Assembly (NCBI GenBank): GCA_002699125.1
Contig: PABI01000115.1
Span: 1-64,000 of the forward strand
DNA length: 64,000 nucleotides
Reading direction: 5' to 3'
DNA from: Anaerolineaceae bacterium
GTDB taxonomy: Bacteria; Chloroflexota; Anaerolineae; Promineifilales; Promineifilaceae
The notes below the pieces were generated by a model. That model worked only from the letters and a program-made list of their open reading frames with translations, had not been told where the DNA came from and did no database searches. The first letter of the stretch is position 1, and every line of letters starts with the position of its first letter. A program made the translations under genes and the position numbers. Positions 8,727-16,322 of this stretch are shown piece after piece.

Positions 8727-8902
8727 AGGAACCTCCTTAGGATGTGATGCAGGGGTGCAAGTGACAAGACCAGTCTTCCAAGGCAATGCTGAGACTAATC
8801 AGATAATACATTTAGGACACATGCAATTGGGTAGAAGTCGTCAATCCCTCCTGCAATGGGTTGTTTGTTTCCAGGAAACAAACTGGACAATACGGTGACA
8901 GC

Positions 8903-8910
8903 ATTATACA
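8903..8910 (-). promoter_or_regulatory. Extended -10 promoter element for the secreted repeat protein
   Basis: TGTATAAT on the minus strand, an extended -10, about 180 bases upstream of the ATG at 8726. No good -35 is seen. The long leader between contains a small hairpin (GTTTGTTTCC and GGAAACAAAC, near 8862-8882). Tentative. Confidence 0.4.
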
Positions 8911-8961
8911 TAAAAACGAGGGGGAATATCTATAGAACGGCCGTTCCGAATGAGTGGCAAC

Positions 8962-8991
8962 AAAAAAGCGCCTCCTGTGAGGGGCGCTTTT
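8962..8991 (-). terminator. Rho-independent terminator of the V4R gene
   Basis: Arms AAAAGCGCC (8964-8972) and GGCGCTTTT (8983-8991), with T-runs on both sides. On the minus strand it lies 29 bases after the stop codon of 9020-9652 and ends in TTTTTT. It could work in both directions. Confidence 0.85.
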
Positions 8992-9019
8992 GTAGTAAAT
9001 TCGTCTGGAAATTGTAGGC

Positions 9020-9652
9020 TTATAGTGGTTCTTTGTCGATGGCCACAATACCCGTTTCGTCTCCCTGACCAATACAGTGGGTGGGGGAAACGTTAAACCG
9101 CTTGTCTGAATCCACAAAGTTTTCCAAGGCACCTTGCAGCACACCTACGGCTAAATGGCAGACCGGAGAATCGGTGTCGCGATTGGTACACATGGGGCAA
9201 ACTAAAATATTCCAGTACCACGATTTATCATCATCCGTCAGCGACACTTCCTGGTCGCTGACCTGATTAAAAAACTTAGCAAAAAATTGCAGTCCAAGCC
9301 CAATACGCCGTTCCAATGAGCCAATTTTCATGGCGGCGCGAGCGGCCGTCGCTACAGAACCAAAGCTATCCAGCCCGTCGTTGAACGTTTTCTTGCCGGC
9401 ACGTACGGCAAAGGCGCGCGCGCCACGAGCCCCGTACATATCCCAAAAAGCTTGCTGCAGCTGGCCCACATGGGCAAATGGAACTTCTTTTTTCATGTTG
9501 TCAGGCGGATAATTTTCAATGTAGTGAGATAGGCGACCCATGTTGAGCAGTGCTTTTACACCATTTTTCCCTACAATTTCTTCTGTAGCGATTAAAATGA
9601 TGCGCACCCACCGGTTTGGGTAAAACTTATCTTCATTTGCAGGACCTGCCAT
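9020..9652 (-). CDS. V4R (4-vinyl reductase) domain protein
   Basis: A 210-residue protein whose second half matches the V4R small-molecule-binding domain: a conserved segment with CPMC (near residue 153), PVCHLAVGVLQGAL and FNVSPTHCIGQGDETG, where the cysteines and histidine suit metal or ligand binding. The N-terminal half (ILIATEEIVGKNGVKALLNMGRLSHYIENYPP) is the lead-in seen in stand-alone V4R proteins. In known cases V4R domains occur in bacteriochlorophyll enzyme BchJ and as the sensor part of XylR-type regulators. No chlorophyll genes are present here, so a ligand-binding or hydrocarbon-sensing role is more likely. It is transcribed alone, with its own terminator. Confidence 0.8.
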   Translation of the reverse strand: MAGPANEDKFYPNRWVRIILIATEEIVGKNGVKALLNMGRLSHYIENYPPDNMKKEVPFAHVGQLQQAFWDMYGARGARAFAVRAGKKTFNDGLDSFGSVATAARAAMKIGSLERRIGLGLQFFAKFFNQVSDQEVSLTDDDKSWYWNILVCPMCTNRDTDSPVCHLAVGVLQGALENFVDSDKRFNVSPTHCIGQGDETGIVAIDKEPL

Positions 9653-9862
9653 AACTTACCTCCAACGACATGAATGAAAGTGTATAAAGCGAGAGTTTCT
9701 AAATACCGCGCTATTATAGTACATCCGTAGATTCTTCACACGCGCTTGCTGTCTTTCTGACAAATTCTGCACATTTGTGGCGATGTGTCAATCTTTTTAG
9801 TCCAAAAGTGGGGGGATATCTGGAGACTGAAGTTTAAGAATGCTCCAGTCTCCAAACTTGTT
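9653..9862. repeat. Intergenic gap with GGAGACTG inverted repeat
   Basis: The gap between the amidohydrolase and V4R genes contains GGAGACTG (about 9821-9828) and its complement CAGTCTCC (about 9847-9854), another member of the short intergenic inverted repeats found across the window. Nothing else is recognised. Confidence 0.4.
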
Positions 9863-11044
9863 CTAGCGCACTTTGCCGGTTACAAAACGATGGGCCGTTT
9901 CGGCCAGGATGGCCGTGCCCAGAGGCAGAACCCCTTCGTCAATGTCGAAAATATCGGTATGGTGGTGACGAGCAACACCATCATCGATGGCTGCGCCTAA
10001 CATGAACATGGCACCCTTGGCTTCGCGGGTCATGTAGGCAAAATCTTCGGCCCCCATGCCAAATTCGGTGTCGATAACGGCCGTTCCCCCCCCAACCTCC
10101 GTAGCCACATCACGCAGCCATTCATTGACCTGCTCATTGTTGAACATGGCGGGGTACCCTTTGACCAGCTCAAATTCATAGCTGCCGCCCATCTGTTCGC
10201 TCAGCTTGAACGCATTTTCCACCTCAGCCCAAAGCTGCTCGCGCACGTCGTCATGGTAAGAGCGAATGGTGCCCTGAATGTACACTTCATTGGGAATGAC
10301 GTTGGGGGCTGCCCCGCCGCTGATCTCGCCCAGACTCACCACGCAGCCGTGCAGCGGATTGATGCGTCGGGAGGGGATGGCATAAATGGCAGGCAAGATG
10401 ACGCTGAGCATGTGCAGCGGATCGCTGCCGGTGTGCGGATACGCACCGTGGCCGCCGTCACCGCGTACCCACGCCTTGAAGGAATCGACGTTGGCCAGCG
10501 AGTAGCCATCCTGAAAGCGCAGCTGCCCCGCCGGATAGTCAGAAGCCACATGCAGGGCGATGACAGCATCAACGCCCTCCAGGGCACCGTCGGCAATCAT
10601 GGCCGTGGCCCCGCTCACGCCGTTGGCGTCAAACGCTTCTTCAGAGGGTTGGAAGAGGAAGCGCACGTTGCCTTGCCAGCCGCCATCGGCCAGGCTTTGC
10701 TTGAGCAAATGGGCTGCCCCCAGCAGCATGGCAGTGTGCGAATCATGGCCGCAGGCGTGCATCACGCCGTCATTTTGCGATTTATAGGGTGCTTCTGATT
10801 TTTGCAAGATGGGCAGGGCATCCATGTCGGCGCGAATGGCGATGGTGGGACCGTCGCCCGTGCCAATCTGGCCTACGACGCCCGTACGCCCGACGCCGGT
10901 TTTGACGTCGATACCCAGTTCGGTGAGGGTGTCGGCAACGAGTGCGGCCGTTCTGAATTCCTGGAATCCTAGTTCAGGATGGGCGTGAATGTCACGCCTG
11001 AGTCGGATAAGTTCATCGTGTAATGCTTTGGCTTTGTCTAACAT
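9863..11044 (-). CDS. M20-family amidohydrolase (hippurate/N-acyl-amino-acid hydrolase type)
   Basis: A 393-residue metal-dependent amidohydrolase of the M20D group. Metal-site motifs are visible: HPELGFQE (residues 22-29), MHACGHDSHTAMLLGAA around residue 98, and the EE pair in PSEEAF. The C terminus carries the GAEDFAYM motif. Such enzymes cleave N-acyl or N-aminoacyl amino acids (hippurate hydrolase, IAA-amino acid hydrolase, N-acetyl-diaminopimelate deacetylase); the sequence does not settle which. AAGGAA precedes the ATG at 11044. Cytoplasmic, with no signal peptide. Confidence 0.88.
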   Translation of the reverse strand: MLDKAKALHDELIRLRRDIHAHPELGFQEFRTAALVADTLTELGIDVKTGVGRTGVVGQIGTGDGPTIAIRADMDALPILQKSEAPYKSQNDGVMHACGHDSHTAMLLGAAHLLKQSLADGGWQGNVRFLFQPSEEAFDANGVSGATAMIADGALEGVDAVIALHVASDYPAGQLRFQDGYSLANVDSFKAWVRGDGGHGAYPHTGSDPLHMLSVILPAIYAIPSRRINPLHGCVVSLGEISGGAAPNVIPNEVYIQGTIRSYHDDVREQLWAEVENAFKLSEQMGGSYEFELVKGYPAMFNNEQVNEWLRDVATEVGGGTAVIDTEFGMGAEDFAYMTREAKGAMFMLGAAIDDGVARHHHTDIFDIDEGVLPLGTAILAETAHRFVTGKVR

Positions 11045-11072
11045 GTTGGTTCCTTTTGGTTGTTTGAATAGT

Positions 11073-11135
11073 AGGACTGGCAGTCCTTCATCTAAACAAA
11101 CCGCAACGAATTGTAGATCGAGGACTGCCAGTCCT
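11073..11135. repeat. Inverted repeat AGGACTGGCAGTCCT
   Basis: Arms AGGACTGGCAGTCCT (11073-11087) and AGGACTGCCAGTCCT (11121-11135) are exact reverse complements, each itself almost a palindrome. A second copy of the same family with one mismatch lies at 29979-30038. Located between the Rieske-like and amidohydrolase genes. Confidence 0.8.
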
Positions 11136-11140
11136 TGTAG

Positions 11141-11605
11141 TTACGGTTGTCCGAGAATGAGTTTGTCAAAGTTAATTTGGATACGGCCGTTCTGCACCCG
11201 CACTTCATATCGATCCGGGCTACGCTCGGCTGGGCCTTCTAACAAGGTGCCATCTAAGGCAAACTTGCTGCCGCTGCATGGATCAGTGAATTCGCTGTTT
11301 GCTGGTACCCAGGCGTAAATGCAGTCCCATGGCTCAGGGCGGGGCGTGCGTTTGCTAAAGGCTAAAATCTCATCACCTGTATTGACAATGAAGACAGGTG
11401 TATCCGTGTAGTTAGATCGGTATGGCTGGTCAGAAGGCGGAAAATCCGCCACGTCGCCTACGATAGTGAGCTGCTGGTAAGGCAGCAGCAGCCAGATGAG
11501 GGCGGCAATGAGGGTGATGGCCAGGAGAACGGCCGTGGCCATAAAGCTCGTCATGAGCAGTTCGCGTCGATTTATTTTGGCTGGCTGCGAGGTAAGCTGC
11601 GTCAT
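11141..11605 (-). CDS. Membrane-anchored Rieske-like protein lacking both His ligands
   Basis: A 154-residue protein with one N-terminal membrane helix (residues 18-42) and a small beta domain outside. The domain looks like a Rieske fold: DVADFPPSDQPYRSN, then TPVFIVNTGDEILAFS, then two cysteines in C95-I-Y and C110-S-G-S. In true Rieske proteins these read C-x-H and C-x-x-H, and the two His bind one iron of the [2Fe-2S] cluster; here they are Tyr97 and Ser113, so a normal cluster cannot form. It lies downstream of the pentapeptide gene on the same strand, 53 bases away with an inverted repeat between. Electron-transfer function is doubtful. Confidence 0.6.
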   Translation of the reverse strand: MTQLTSQPAKINRRELLMTSFMATAVLLAITLIAALIWLLLPYQQLTIVGDVADFPPSDQPYRSNYTDTPVFIVNTGDEILAFSKRTPRPEPWDCIYAWVPANSEFTDPCSGSKFALDGTLLEGPAERSPDRYEVRVQNGRIQINFDKLILGQP

Positions 11606-11620
11606 TTCTTTTTCTTCCCC

Positions 11621-11654
11621 AGGTGCGACGCACTTCCAAAAGTGCGTCGCACCT
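11621..11654. repeat. Inverted repeat AGGTGCGACGCACTT
   Basis: Arms AGGTGCGACGCACTT (11621-11635) and AAGTGCGTCGCACCT (11640-11654) with a four-base loop. A second copy of the same family lies at 14680-14712. It sits just downstream of the pentapeptide-repeat gene. Confidence 0.85.
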
Positions 11655-11658
11655 TAAC

Positions 11659-12249
11659 TTATGCTGGGTCCTCCAAAATGATGTCCAGTCCATGCAGCAG
11701 CGCCACTGCTTCAGGCAGCGAAAATTTTGCTTGCTTGAGCGTGTTCAGATCAGCGGCGATGGCGTAGTTACGTGCACCGCGGAAATCGGCTTTGGTGAGA
11801 TTGGTGCGGACAAAGCGGCTGTCTGTGAAGTCGGTGTGGGTGCAGTTGGCCTCGGTGAGATTGGTTTCGGCAAAGGTGGCTTCTTTGGCCAGGCAGTCGG
11901 TGATGACCGCTTTGGACAAATCCAGCTCCATAAAGGTGGCATAGCTGAGGTTGCAGCTGTGGAATTCAAGCCATTCGATTTGCAAAACTTTGGCCCAATT
12001 CACGCCAATCAATTTGCATTCCTCAAATTTGCTGCGCTGGAAAGTGCTGTAATCTACGTCCAGCAAGCTTAAATCGCAGTTTTGGAACTGGCAATCACGG
12101 AAGGTGCAGCGCTTGAACTGCGTCTCGCTAAAGTTACAGTTGGTAAAGGTGCATTCTTCGAAGGTAACGGCCGTCATCACTTCTTGCGTCAACGTCAGGC
12201 CAGTGAATACCTGCTCAACATATTCTTCGCCATCTGCAAAAACAGTCAT
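11659..12249 (-). CDS. Pentapeptide-repeat protein, McbG/Qnr-like
   Basis: A 196-residue protein made of tandem A(D/N)LXX-type repeats (CTFTNCNFSETQFKRC..., ATFAETNLTEANCTHTDF) over residues 25-160. This fold is a right-handed square beta-helix that mimics B-DNA. The C-terminal tail (AADLNTLKQAKFSLPEAVALLHGLDIIL) resembles that of McbG and Qnr, which bind DNA gyrase and protect it from microcin B17 or quinolones. Its ATG overlaps the stop codon of the upstream gene by one base (TAATG at 12247-12251), so it is translationally coupled to a free gyrase-A C-terminal domain. A gyrase-related role is inferred from both facts. Confidence 0.85.
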   Translation of the reverse strand: MTVFADGEEYVEQVFTGLTLTQEVMTAVTFEECTFTNCNFSETQFKRCTFRDCQFQNCDLSLLDVDYSTFQRSKFEECKLIGVNWAKVLQIEWLEFHSCNLSYATFMELDLSKAVITDCLAKEATFAETNLTEANCTHTDFTDSRFVRTNLTKADFRGARNYAIAADLNTLKQAKFSLPEAVALLHGLDIILEDPA

Positions 12250-13286
12250 TAATTCTCCAGAGTGGCGACGGCAACGGCCGTTACCACGTCATTACGCACT
12301 TCCATGCAGTTTACGCCTTGCACCACACCTTCTTTGGGTGGCACTTCATTGGCACGGAAGCGAATAATTTTGCCGGCCTGGGCCAAAATGAAGAGGTCAT
12401 CAGCTTCTTGCACCGTCACGGCACCGATGAGCTGATCGCTCTTGAAAATGGCTTTGCCGCCGGCACCCGGCGCTTTATTCATGCGGAAGCCGCTCATCTG
12501 GCGGATGGTGCCCTTGCCGTCGTGTCCCACCACAAAGACGCCGCTGCTCTCTACCACGCTGGTGACGGCCACGACCTCATCACTGGGATCGACGCGCAGC
12601 CCCAGGCAGCCGCCGCGGGCGGGCACCTGCGTCTCGCGGAACCGTATCCCTTGTGCCTGCTGGGTAGCCAGGAAAATCTCGTCACGGCCGTTACTCCAAC
12701 AAACGGCCGTAATTTGCCCGCCTTGCTTCACGTCATGAAACGACATGCCGGGGATGAGGCTCTTGCCAAAGTAGCTGGCGGCCACCCGCTGTACCCAGCC
12801 GCGCTGGCTGGCCAAAATGACGTACTGGCCGGCCTCGGCTGGGATGGCACCGATGATGTGTTCATTGCCGTGGAAGGGAAACCGCTCGATGAGGCTTTCG
12901 CCGGGGGCGCGCAGCTCTTCGGTTTGGTGAATGTCTGCTGTCGCTAAGGGGAAAACGCGGCCCAGATTGCTGAAGAGCAGCAATCGTTCGCTCTCATCAG
13001 CCACAACAACATGAGCAGGGAAGTCATGCTCGTCTACATCCAGATCAAACACACCGATGCCACTGCGGCGTTGACGGCCGTACAAATGCCGCGCCGTCCG
13101 TTTGGCCATCCCCCGCTGGCTAATGGTGACAACTTGCTGCGTGGTGGGCGGTTCGCTTGGCTCGCTGTCGGTGCTGCGGCGGCGAGGCTGGCTGGATTGG
13201 TGGTTGAGCAGTTCAGCCTCCAGCGCTTCGATGTATTCCAGCACCTCAGGGCTAACGTTGCTTAAATCGGGGCGTTCCAGATCCAT
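12249..13286 (-). CDS. Stand-alone gyrase/topoisomerase IV subunit A C-terminal beta-propeller
   Basis: A 345-residue protein that is only the DNA-wrapping part of GyrA. After a short predicted helix (SPEVLEYIEALEAELL) and a Ser/Pro-rich linker come a GyrA-box-like motif QRRSGIG (residues 72-78; canonical QRRGGKG) and repeated blades with the pattern (V/I)-x-(I/V)A(S/T)QxGxxxR. No cleavage domain, catalytic Tyr or coiled-coil gate is present. The start at 13286 has GGAGA upstream; the open frame upstream of it is intergenic repeat. It is translationally coupled to the McbG-like gene. It may wrap DNA, compete with GyrA or assist the coupled protein. Confidence 0.85.
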   Translation of the reverse strand: MDLERPDLSNVSPEVLEYIEALEAELLNHQSSQPRRRSTDSEPSEPPTTQQVVTISQRGMAKRTARHLYGRQRRSGIGVFDLDVDEHDFPAHVVVADESERLLLFSNLGRVFPLATADIHQTEELRAPGESLIERFPFHGNEHIIGAIPAEAGQYVILASQRGWVQRVAASYFGKSLIPGMSFHDVKQGGQITAVCWSNGRDEIFLATQQAQGIRFRETQVPARGGCLGLRVDPSDEVVAVTSVVESSGVFVVGHDGKGTIRQMSGFRMNKAPGAGGKAIFKSDQLIGAVTVQEADDLFILAQAGKIIRFRANEVPPKEGVVQGVNCMEVRNDVVTAVAVATLEN

Positions 13287-13483
13287 ACATTCTCCATATT
13301 TTTTAACGCAGAGGTGCAACCACAGGTTGCTTGGAGGCGCAGAGAGGGAAGTTGGGTGATTCAGCTTGCTCATGTGCGCCGTGTTTGTTTTGTGTGATAC
13401 GTCTCAATGCCCTGATCATAGAGAGGGAAGGCGGAATCGGCAATATGAATTGCGGGTTTGGCTAGTTGGGGAGTGATAAAAAT
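13287..13483. repeat. Intergenic gap with CGCAGAGG-type repeat
   Basis: The upstream part of the gyrase-like gene contains AACGCAGAGGTGCAACC, a CAACC/GGTTG inverted piece and GGCGCAGAGAGG, one of many copies of a dispersed CGCAGAG repeat in this window (others at 32697-32768, 34003-34034, 36150-36180, 51957-52032 and 52569-52632). The rest of the gap is not recognised. Confidence 0.5.
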
Positions 13484-14092
13484 CTAAGGCAAAATATCGG
13501 CAATGGAGACATCTAGATCGGTGAAGTTGGCGAAGGTGAGGTCGTTGAAGGGGAGGTTGTGGTGGGCTTTGAGCTGGGCCATCAGCCCCAGGTAGTTGTC
13601 TACAATGCGGTCTTGCCAGTTGAGGTTGAGGTGGGAAACGGCCGTCTTAATCCCCGCTTCATCCCCCTCCAACTCAATAAAATTGCCGTACGGCAGTTCA
13701 TCCAGCACAATTTCCACGTCCTGCCACTGGAACGTCTCGCGATACTTTTCATACACCTGCATTGGGGCAAAACCCAGCCGTTTAAAAATCTCTGCCAGCG
13801 TATCAAAATCGCTGACCTGTACTTCCAGCTCTTCGCGCACTTTGGCTTCACTTTGGGGGAGATTTTCGGGGGTGCCTTTGTAGGTGAGGGTAACGGCCGT
13901 ATCTTGCCTTAGCCGCAATAAAGAAAGCTCCTGGTACAAACGTTCATCGGCCGTATCAAAGCGCACATTGCGCTCAAAAATGCGTGGTTTCTTTGGTTCT
14001 GCCCCCGCTGCCAGCAGCCGCTCCCGAAACGCCGCCAGATCCGGCACCAAAAACTTCACCTCAACTTCTAAATTCTGCTGATCCGCACCCAC
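13484..14092 (-). CDS. CYTH-domain protein (class IV adenylate cyclase/thiamine-triphosphatase fold)
   Basis: A 202-residue CYTH protein. The diagnostic ExExK motif is present as EVEVKF at residues 9-14, followed by the charged strands of the triphosphate tunnel (FDTADERLY, LRLRQD, LTYKG, REELEVQV, KYRETFQW, IELEGDE). The family acts on triphosphates: CyaB cyclases, thiamine triphosphatases and inorganic triphosphatases. The sequence gives no clear way to choose among these. The N-terminal half with an RF(D)T segment is nearest to the CyaB-like group. Transcribed on its own between the carboxylase genes and the gyrase-like pair. Confidence 0.85.
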   Translation of the reverse strand: MGADQQNLEVEVKFLVPDLAAFRERLLAAGAEPKKPRIFERNVRFDTADERLYQELSLLRLRQDTAVTLTYKGTPENLPQSEAKVREELEVQVSDFDTLAEIFKRLGFAPMQVYEKYRETFQWQDVEIVLDELPYGNFIELEGDEAGIKTAVSHLNLNWQDRIVDNYLGLMAQLKAHHNLPFNDLTFANFTDLDVSIADILP

Positions 14093-14131
14093 TTTTCACT
14101 TATCACTTTTCACTGACCAGCTAGTTACCGA

Positions 14132-14665
14132 TTACTGTTCTCCCGAAACCAGTTCGTCCTCGTCACCATCAATAATCACCGCCAGCACCTGGTCTTTTTC
14201 CACGCTGGCCCCTTGCGCCACGTTTATCCGCGTTACAATGCCATCCTTCGGCGCGCGCAATTCGTTTTCCATTTTCATGGATTCCAGGATGACAATCTTG
14301 TCCCCTTTCTGTACAAATTGCCCTTCGGCTACCGGCACAGCGACAATCAGGCCGGGCATCGGGGATTTGAGCTGCACTTCCCCGGCCACATCACTGGCAA
14401 CACCGCGCGCTTTGGCCAGCCGGTAAGCTCGCTCGTCCTGCACCTTCACGGTATACAGTTCGCCTTTGGTCAGCACTTCCCACACATCGTCGCGGGCTTC
14501 GACCACGGCTTCCAGCGACTGATTGTTCAGCAGCAGCGACAGCGCATCTGCCTCCGGCAAATGTTGAAAATCAATTTCGTACCGCTCGCCGTTGACCGAA
14601 ATCTGGTTGTTGTGCTCAATTTCAATGATATATTCTTCGTCGTTTACCGTTGTTATGTATTTCAT
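14132..14665 (-). CDS. Biotin carboxyl carrier protein of an acyl-CoA carboxylase
   Basis: A 177-residue protein with the C-terminal biotinyl domain: SPMPGLIVAVPVAEGQFVQKGD then ILESMKMEN, with Lys131 as the expected biotinylation site. The N-terminal 75 residues are a small beta domain seen in BCCP-like subunits of propionyl-CoA and oxaloacetate carboxylases. The start at 14665 excludes the inverted repeat at 14680-14712, which lies between this gene and the biotin carboxylase. It is third in a minus-strand set: carboxyltransferase, biotin carboxylase, carrier. Confidence 0.9.
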   Translation of the reverse strand: MKYITTVNDEEYIIEIEHNNQISVNGERYEIDFQHLPEADALSLLLNNQSLEAVVEARDDVWEVLTKGELYTVKVQDERAYRLAKARGVASDVAGEVQLKSPMPGLIVAVPVAEGQFVQKGDKIVILESMKMENELRAPKDGIVTRINVAQGASVEKDQVLAVIIDGDEDELVSGEQ

Positions 14666-14679
14666 GGGCGTATTTATAC

Positions 14680-14712
14680 AGGTGCGATGCACTTCTGAAG
14701 TGCGTCGCACCT
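14680..14712. repeat. Second copy of the AGGTGCGACGCACTT inverted repeat
   Basis: Arms AGGTGCGATGCACTT (14680-14694) and AAGTGCGTCGCACCT (14698-14712), one mismatch, loop of three bases. Same family as 11621-11654. It lies in the leader of the carrier-protein gene, where it could fold in the mRNA. Confidence 0.8.
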
Positions 14713-14721
14713 CCTTGATAA

Positions 14722-16239
14722 CTACTTACGCAATCGCTCCCAGCGACTGTACCATTTCCAGTTGCTTACGTCCCGCTCACCGGGAGCCACAATCTGGCTG
14801 GCCTTCTGGCCTTGCTGGTGGGCCATGAGCGTGGCCAAAATGGCCGCTTCCATCGTTAGCGGCGCTTCGCGATCGCTCATTTTGAACCGCTCTTCCACAA
14901 AATGGGTGTCGAACTGGCCGGTTAAAAAGCGGTGGCTGTCCATCATATGCTGGTGGAAGGGAATGTTGGTTTTGACCCCCATGATGCGGTATTCCTCCAG
15001 GGCGCGGCGCATGCGCAAGATGGCCTCGCCGCGCGTTTCGCCGTAGCAAATGAGCTTGCTGATCATTGAGTCATAGTAAGGGGTGATTTCGTAGCCGGGA
15101 AAGACGCCGGTATCGACGCGCACGCCGGGGCCGGTGGGCACGCGGCTGACGGTGATCATACCGGTGGAGGGCAGGTAGTTGTTGTACGGGTCTTCGGCGT
15201 TGATGCGGCATTCGATGGCCCAGCCCTTCATTTTGATATCTTCTTGCTTGAAGCGCAGCCGCCGCCCGCGGGCAATGCGCAGCTGCTCCTGCACAATATC
15301 CACGCCGGTGACCAGCTCGGTGATGGGGTGCTCCACCTGGACACGGGTGTTCATCTCTAAAAAGTAGAAATTTTTGTCGCGATCGACTAAAAATTCAACA
15401 GTGCCGGCGCTGACGTAATCGACGGCCGCAGCCGCAGCCACCGCCACGGCACCCATTTTCTGGCGCAGCTCTTCATCCACCACAAAGCTGGGGCTTTCTT
15501 CGATCACTTTTTGGTGGCGGCGCTGCAGCGAACATTCGCGCTCGCCCAGGTGGATGACGTTGCCGTGCATGTCGGCCAGAACCTGAATTTCGATGTGACG
15601 GCCGTTTTCAATCAATCGCTCCAAATAAACCGTGTCATCACCAAAAGCAGCTGCCGCTTCCCGCCGCGCCGCTGCCAGCGCATCGGGCAGGTCCACCGAT
15701 TTGTGAACCGGGCGCATCCCCTTGCCGCCACCGCCTGCCGACGCCTTCACCAGCAGCGGGAAGCCAACCGTTTTGGCCGCTTCAATGAGCTCCTCGTCTG
15801 TCTCGCCAGAAGCACCGGGCACGATGGGAACACCGGCAGCAACGGCCGTTTCCCGCGCCGTCTGTTTGTCCCCCATAATTTCAATCGCTTCCGGCGGTGG
15901 ACCAACAAATACAAGCTCGCTTTCCACACACATCTGGGCAAACTCTGCCCGCTCCGACAAAAAGCCATAGCCGGGATGAATCGCCTCTGCCCCAGACTTT
16001 TTGGCAATATCGATCAGCTTGTCCATGCGCAAATAGCTGTCGCGGGCCGGTGAGGGTCCGATGTGGTACGCCTCGTTGGCGTAACGCACATGCAGCGCAT
16101 GCCGGTCCGCATCGGAATAAACCGCCACCGTGCTGATGCCCAGCTCATGGCAGGCGCGCAAAATGCGCATCGCAATTTCGCCCCGGTTGGCGATGAGTAA
16201 TTTGTTGAATCGTTTGGGTAATAAACTGTCTGTAGCCAT
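14722..16239 (-). CDS. accC: Biotin carboxylase subunit of an acyl-CoA carboxylase
   Basis: A 505-residue ATP-grasp enzyme that carboxylates biotin on the carrier protein. Motifs in order: the N-terminal FNKLLIANRGEIAMRILRACHELGI (Rossmann-like preATP domain), HPGYGFLSE, the ATP-grasp glycine loop KASAGGGGKGM, ECSLQRRHQKVIEE, and the catalytic MNTRVQVEHPITE. About 445 residues is usual; the extra 50 are C-terminal and hydrophilic. With 16323-17867 and 14132-14665 it forms a complete acyl-CoA (probably propionyl-CoA or acetyl-CoA) carboxylase set. Confidence 0.95.
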   Translation of the reverse strand: MATDSLLPKRFNKLLIANRGEIAMRILRACHELGISTVAVYSDADRHALHVRYANEAYHIGPSPARDSYLRMDKLIDIAKKSGAEAIHPGYGFLSERAEFAQMCVESELVFVGPPPEAIEIMGDKQTARETAVAAGVPIVPGASGETDEELIEAAKTVGFPLLVKASAGGGGKGMRPVHKSVDLPDALAAARREAAAAFGDDTVYLERLIENGRHIEIQVLADMHGNVIHLGERECSLQRRHQKVIEESPSFVVDEELRQKMGAVAVAAAAAVDYVSAGTVEFLVDRDKNFYFLEMNTRVQVEHPITELVTGVDIVQEQLRIARGRRLRFKQEDIKMKGWAIECRINAEDPYNNYLPSTGMITVSRVPTGPGVRVDTGVFPGYEITPYYDSMISKLICYGETRGEAILRMRRALEEYRIMGVKTNIPFHQHMMDSHRFLTGQFDTHFVEERFKMSDREAPLTMEAAILATLMAHQQGQKASQIVAPGERDVSNWKWYSRWERLRK

Positions 16240-16242
16240 ATT

Positions 16243-16322
16243 TCGGTAATCGGTGGTCGGTAATCGGTGGTCGGTGATCGGTTTTTTTTACCGATTACGG
16301 TTCACCGTTTACCGCTTACCGC
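16243..16322. repeat. Intergenic GGTAATCGGTGG tandem and inverted repeat
   Basis: Three near-identical GGTAATCGGTGGTC units (16245-16285) are followed by T8 and the complementary ACCGATTACGGTTCACCG stretch (16290-16322). The same words occur at 37381-37416 between genes and at 41458-41547 inside a coding region. Confidence 0.7.

Noticed and set aside
8812..9144. Minus-strand frame of about 110 codons over the V4R 3' end
   Set aside because: It overlaps a terminator and the conserved V4R gene, and its protein is Arg/Ser-rich without any family pattern.
9020..9652. Bacteriochlorophyll biosynthesis
   Set aside because: V4R alone is not evidence; no bch genes are present.
13287..13373. Longer start of the gyrase-like gene
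   Set aside because: This part is a CGCAGAGG dispersed repeat; GGAGA supports 13286.
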